Assembly (NCBI GenBank): GCA_938008415.1
Contig: CALLKI010000091.1
Coordinates: forward strand, 1 to 7,543
Direction: 5' to 3'
Source: an uncultured Luteimonas sp.
GTDB taxonomy: Bacteria; Pseudomonadota; Gammaproteobacteria; Xanthomonadales; Xanthomonadaceae
DNA length: 7,543 nucleotides
The notes under the pieces were generated by a model. The model had not been told where the DNA came from and did no database searches. It saw nothing but the letters and a program-made list of their open reading frames with translations. The position numbers were made by a program, and so were the translations under genes. Below, one piece after another: positions 7,538 through 7,543 of the stretch. Position 1 is the first letter of the stretch, and each line of letters opens with the position of its first letter.

Positions 7538-7543
7538 TTCCAT

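Overview
The window is very GC-rich with strong G/C bias at third codon positions. It carries an ordinary set of gammaproteobacterial housekeeping genes. The gene set (ubiA, an AtoE-like transporter, comF, and a bioB-bioF-bioH-bioC cluster next to a tRNA-Arg) together with the base composition suggests the Xanthomonadaceae/Lysobacteraceae (Lysobacter, Luteimonas or Xanthomonas-like). That placement is from memory of the families and was not searched.

Layout. Positions 15-91 (minus strand) hold a tRNA-Arg with anticodon CCG and an encoded CCA end. A leader of about 190 bp follows (101-290), with three compact inverted repeats and a possible promoter. Then ubiA (291-1202) and an AtoE-type short-chain fatty acid transporter (1199-2623) run rightward with a 4-bp ATGA overlap. 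comF (2627-3355, minus) converges on the transporter, with only 3 bp between the stop codons, and diverges from bioB, with 49 bp between the starts. The rightward biotin cluster follows: bioB (3405-4457), bioF (4482-5684), bioH (5684-6472) and bioC (6469-7371). The last three are joined by stop/start overlaps. The final 172 bp after bioC hold an inverted repeat, an AT-richer leader, and a strong AGGAGG ribosome binding site whose gene begins at or just past the window edge.

How the genes work together. BioC and BioH make the pimeloyl moiety by disguising malonyl-ACP as a methyl ester and later removing the methyl group. BioF condenses pimeloyl-ACP with L-alanine, and BioB inserts the final sulphur. 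The two middle steps (BioA and BioD) are not in the window and must be encoded elsewhere if the organism makes biotin. UbiA commits 4-hydroxybenzoate to ubiquinone. ComF is a DNA-uptake accessory protein. A bioB promoter with a perfect TTGACA -35 box appears to lie inside the 5' end of comF.

I found no convincing undescribed system. The points most worth a second look are small: non-canonical bases in the tRNA T-loop and variable loop, an antisense tRNA fold followed by eight Ts that could terminate rightward transcription, a 17-bp palindrome filling the spacer of a possible ubiA promoter, and the compact comF/bioB divergent control region.
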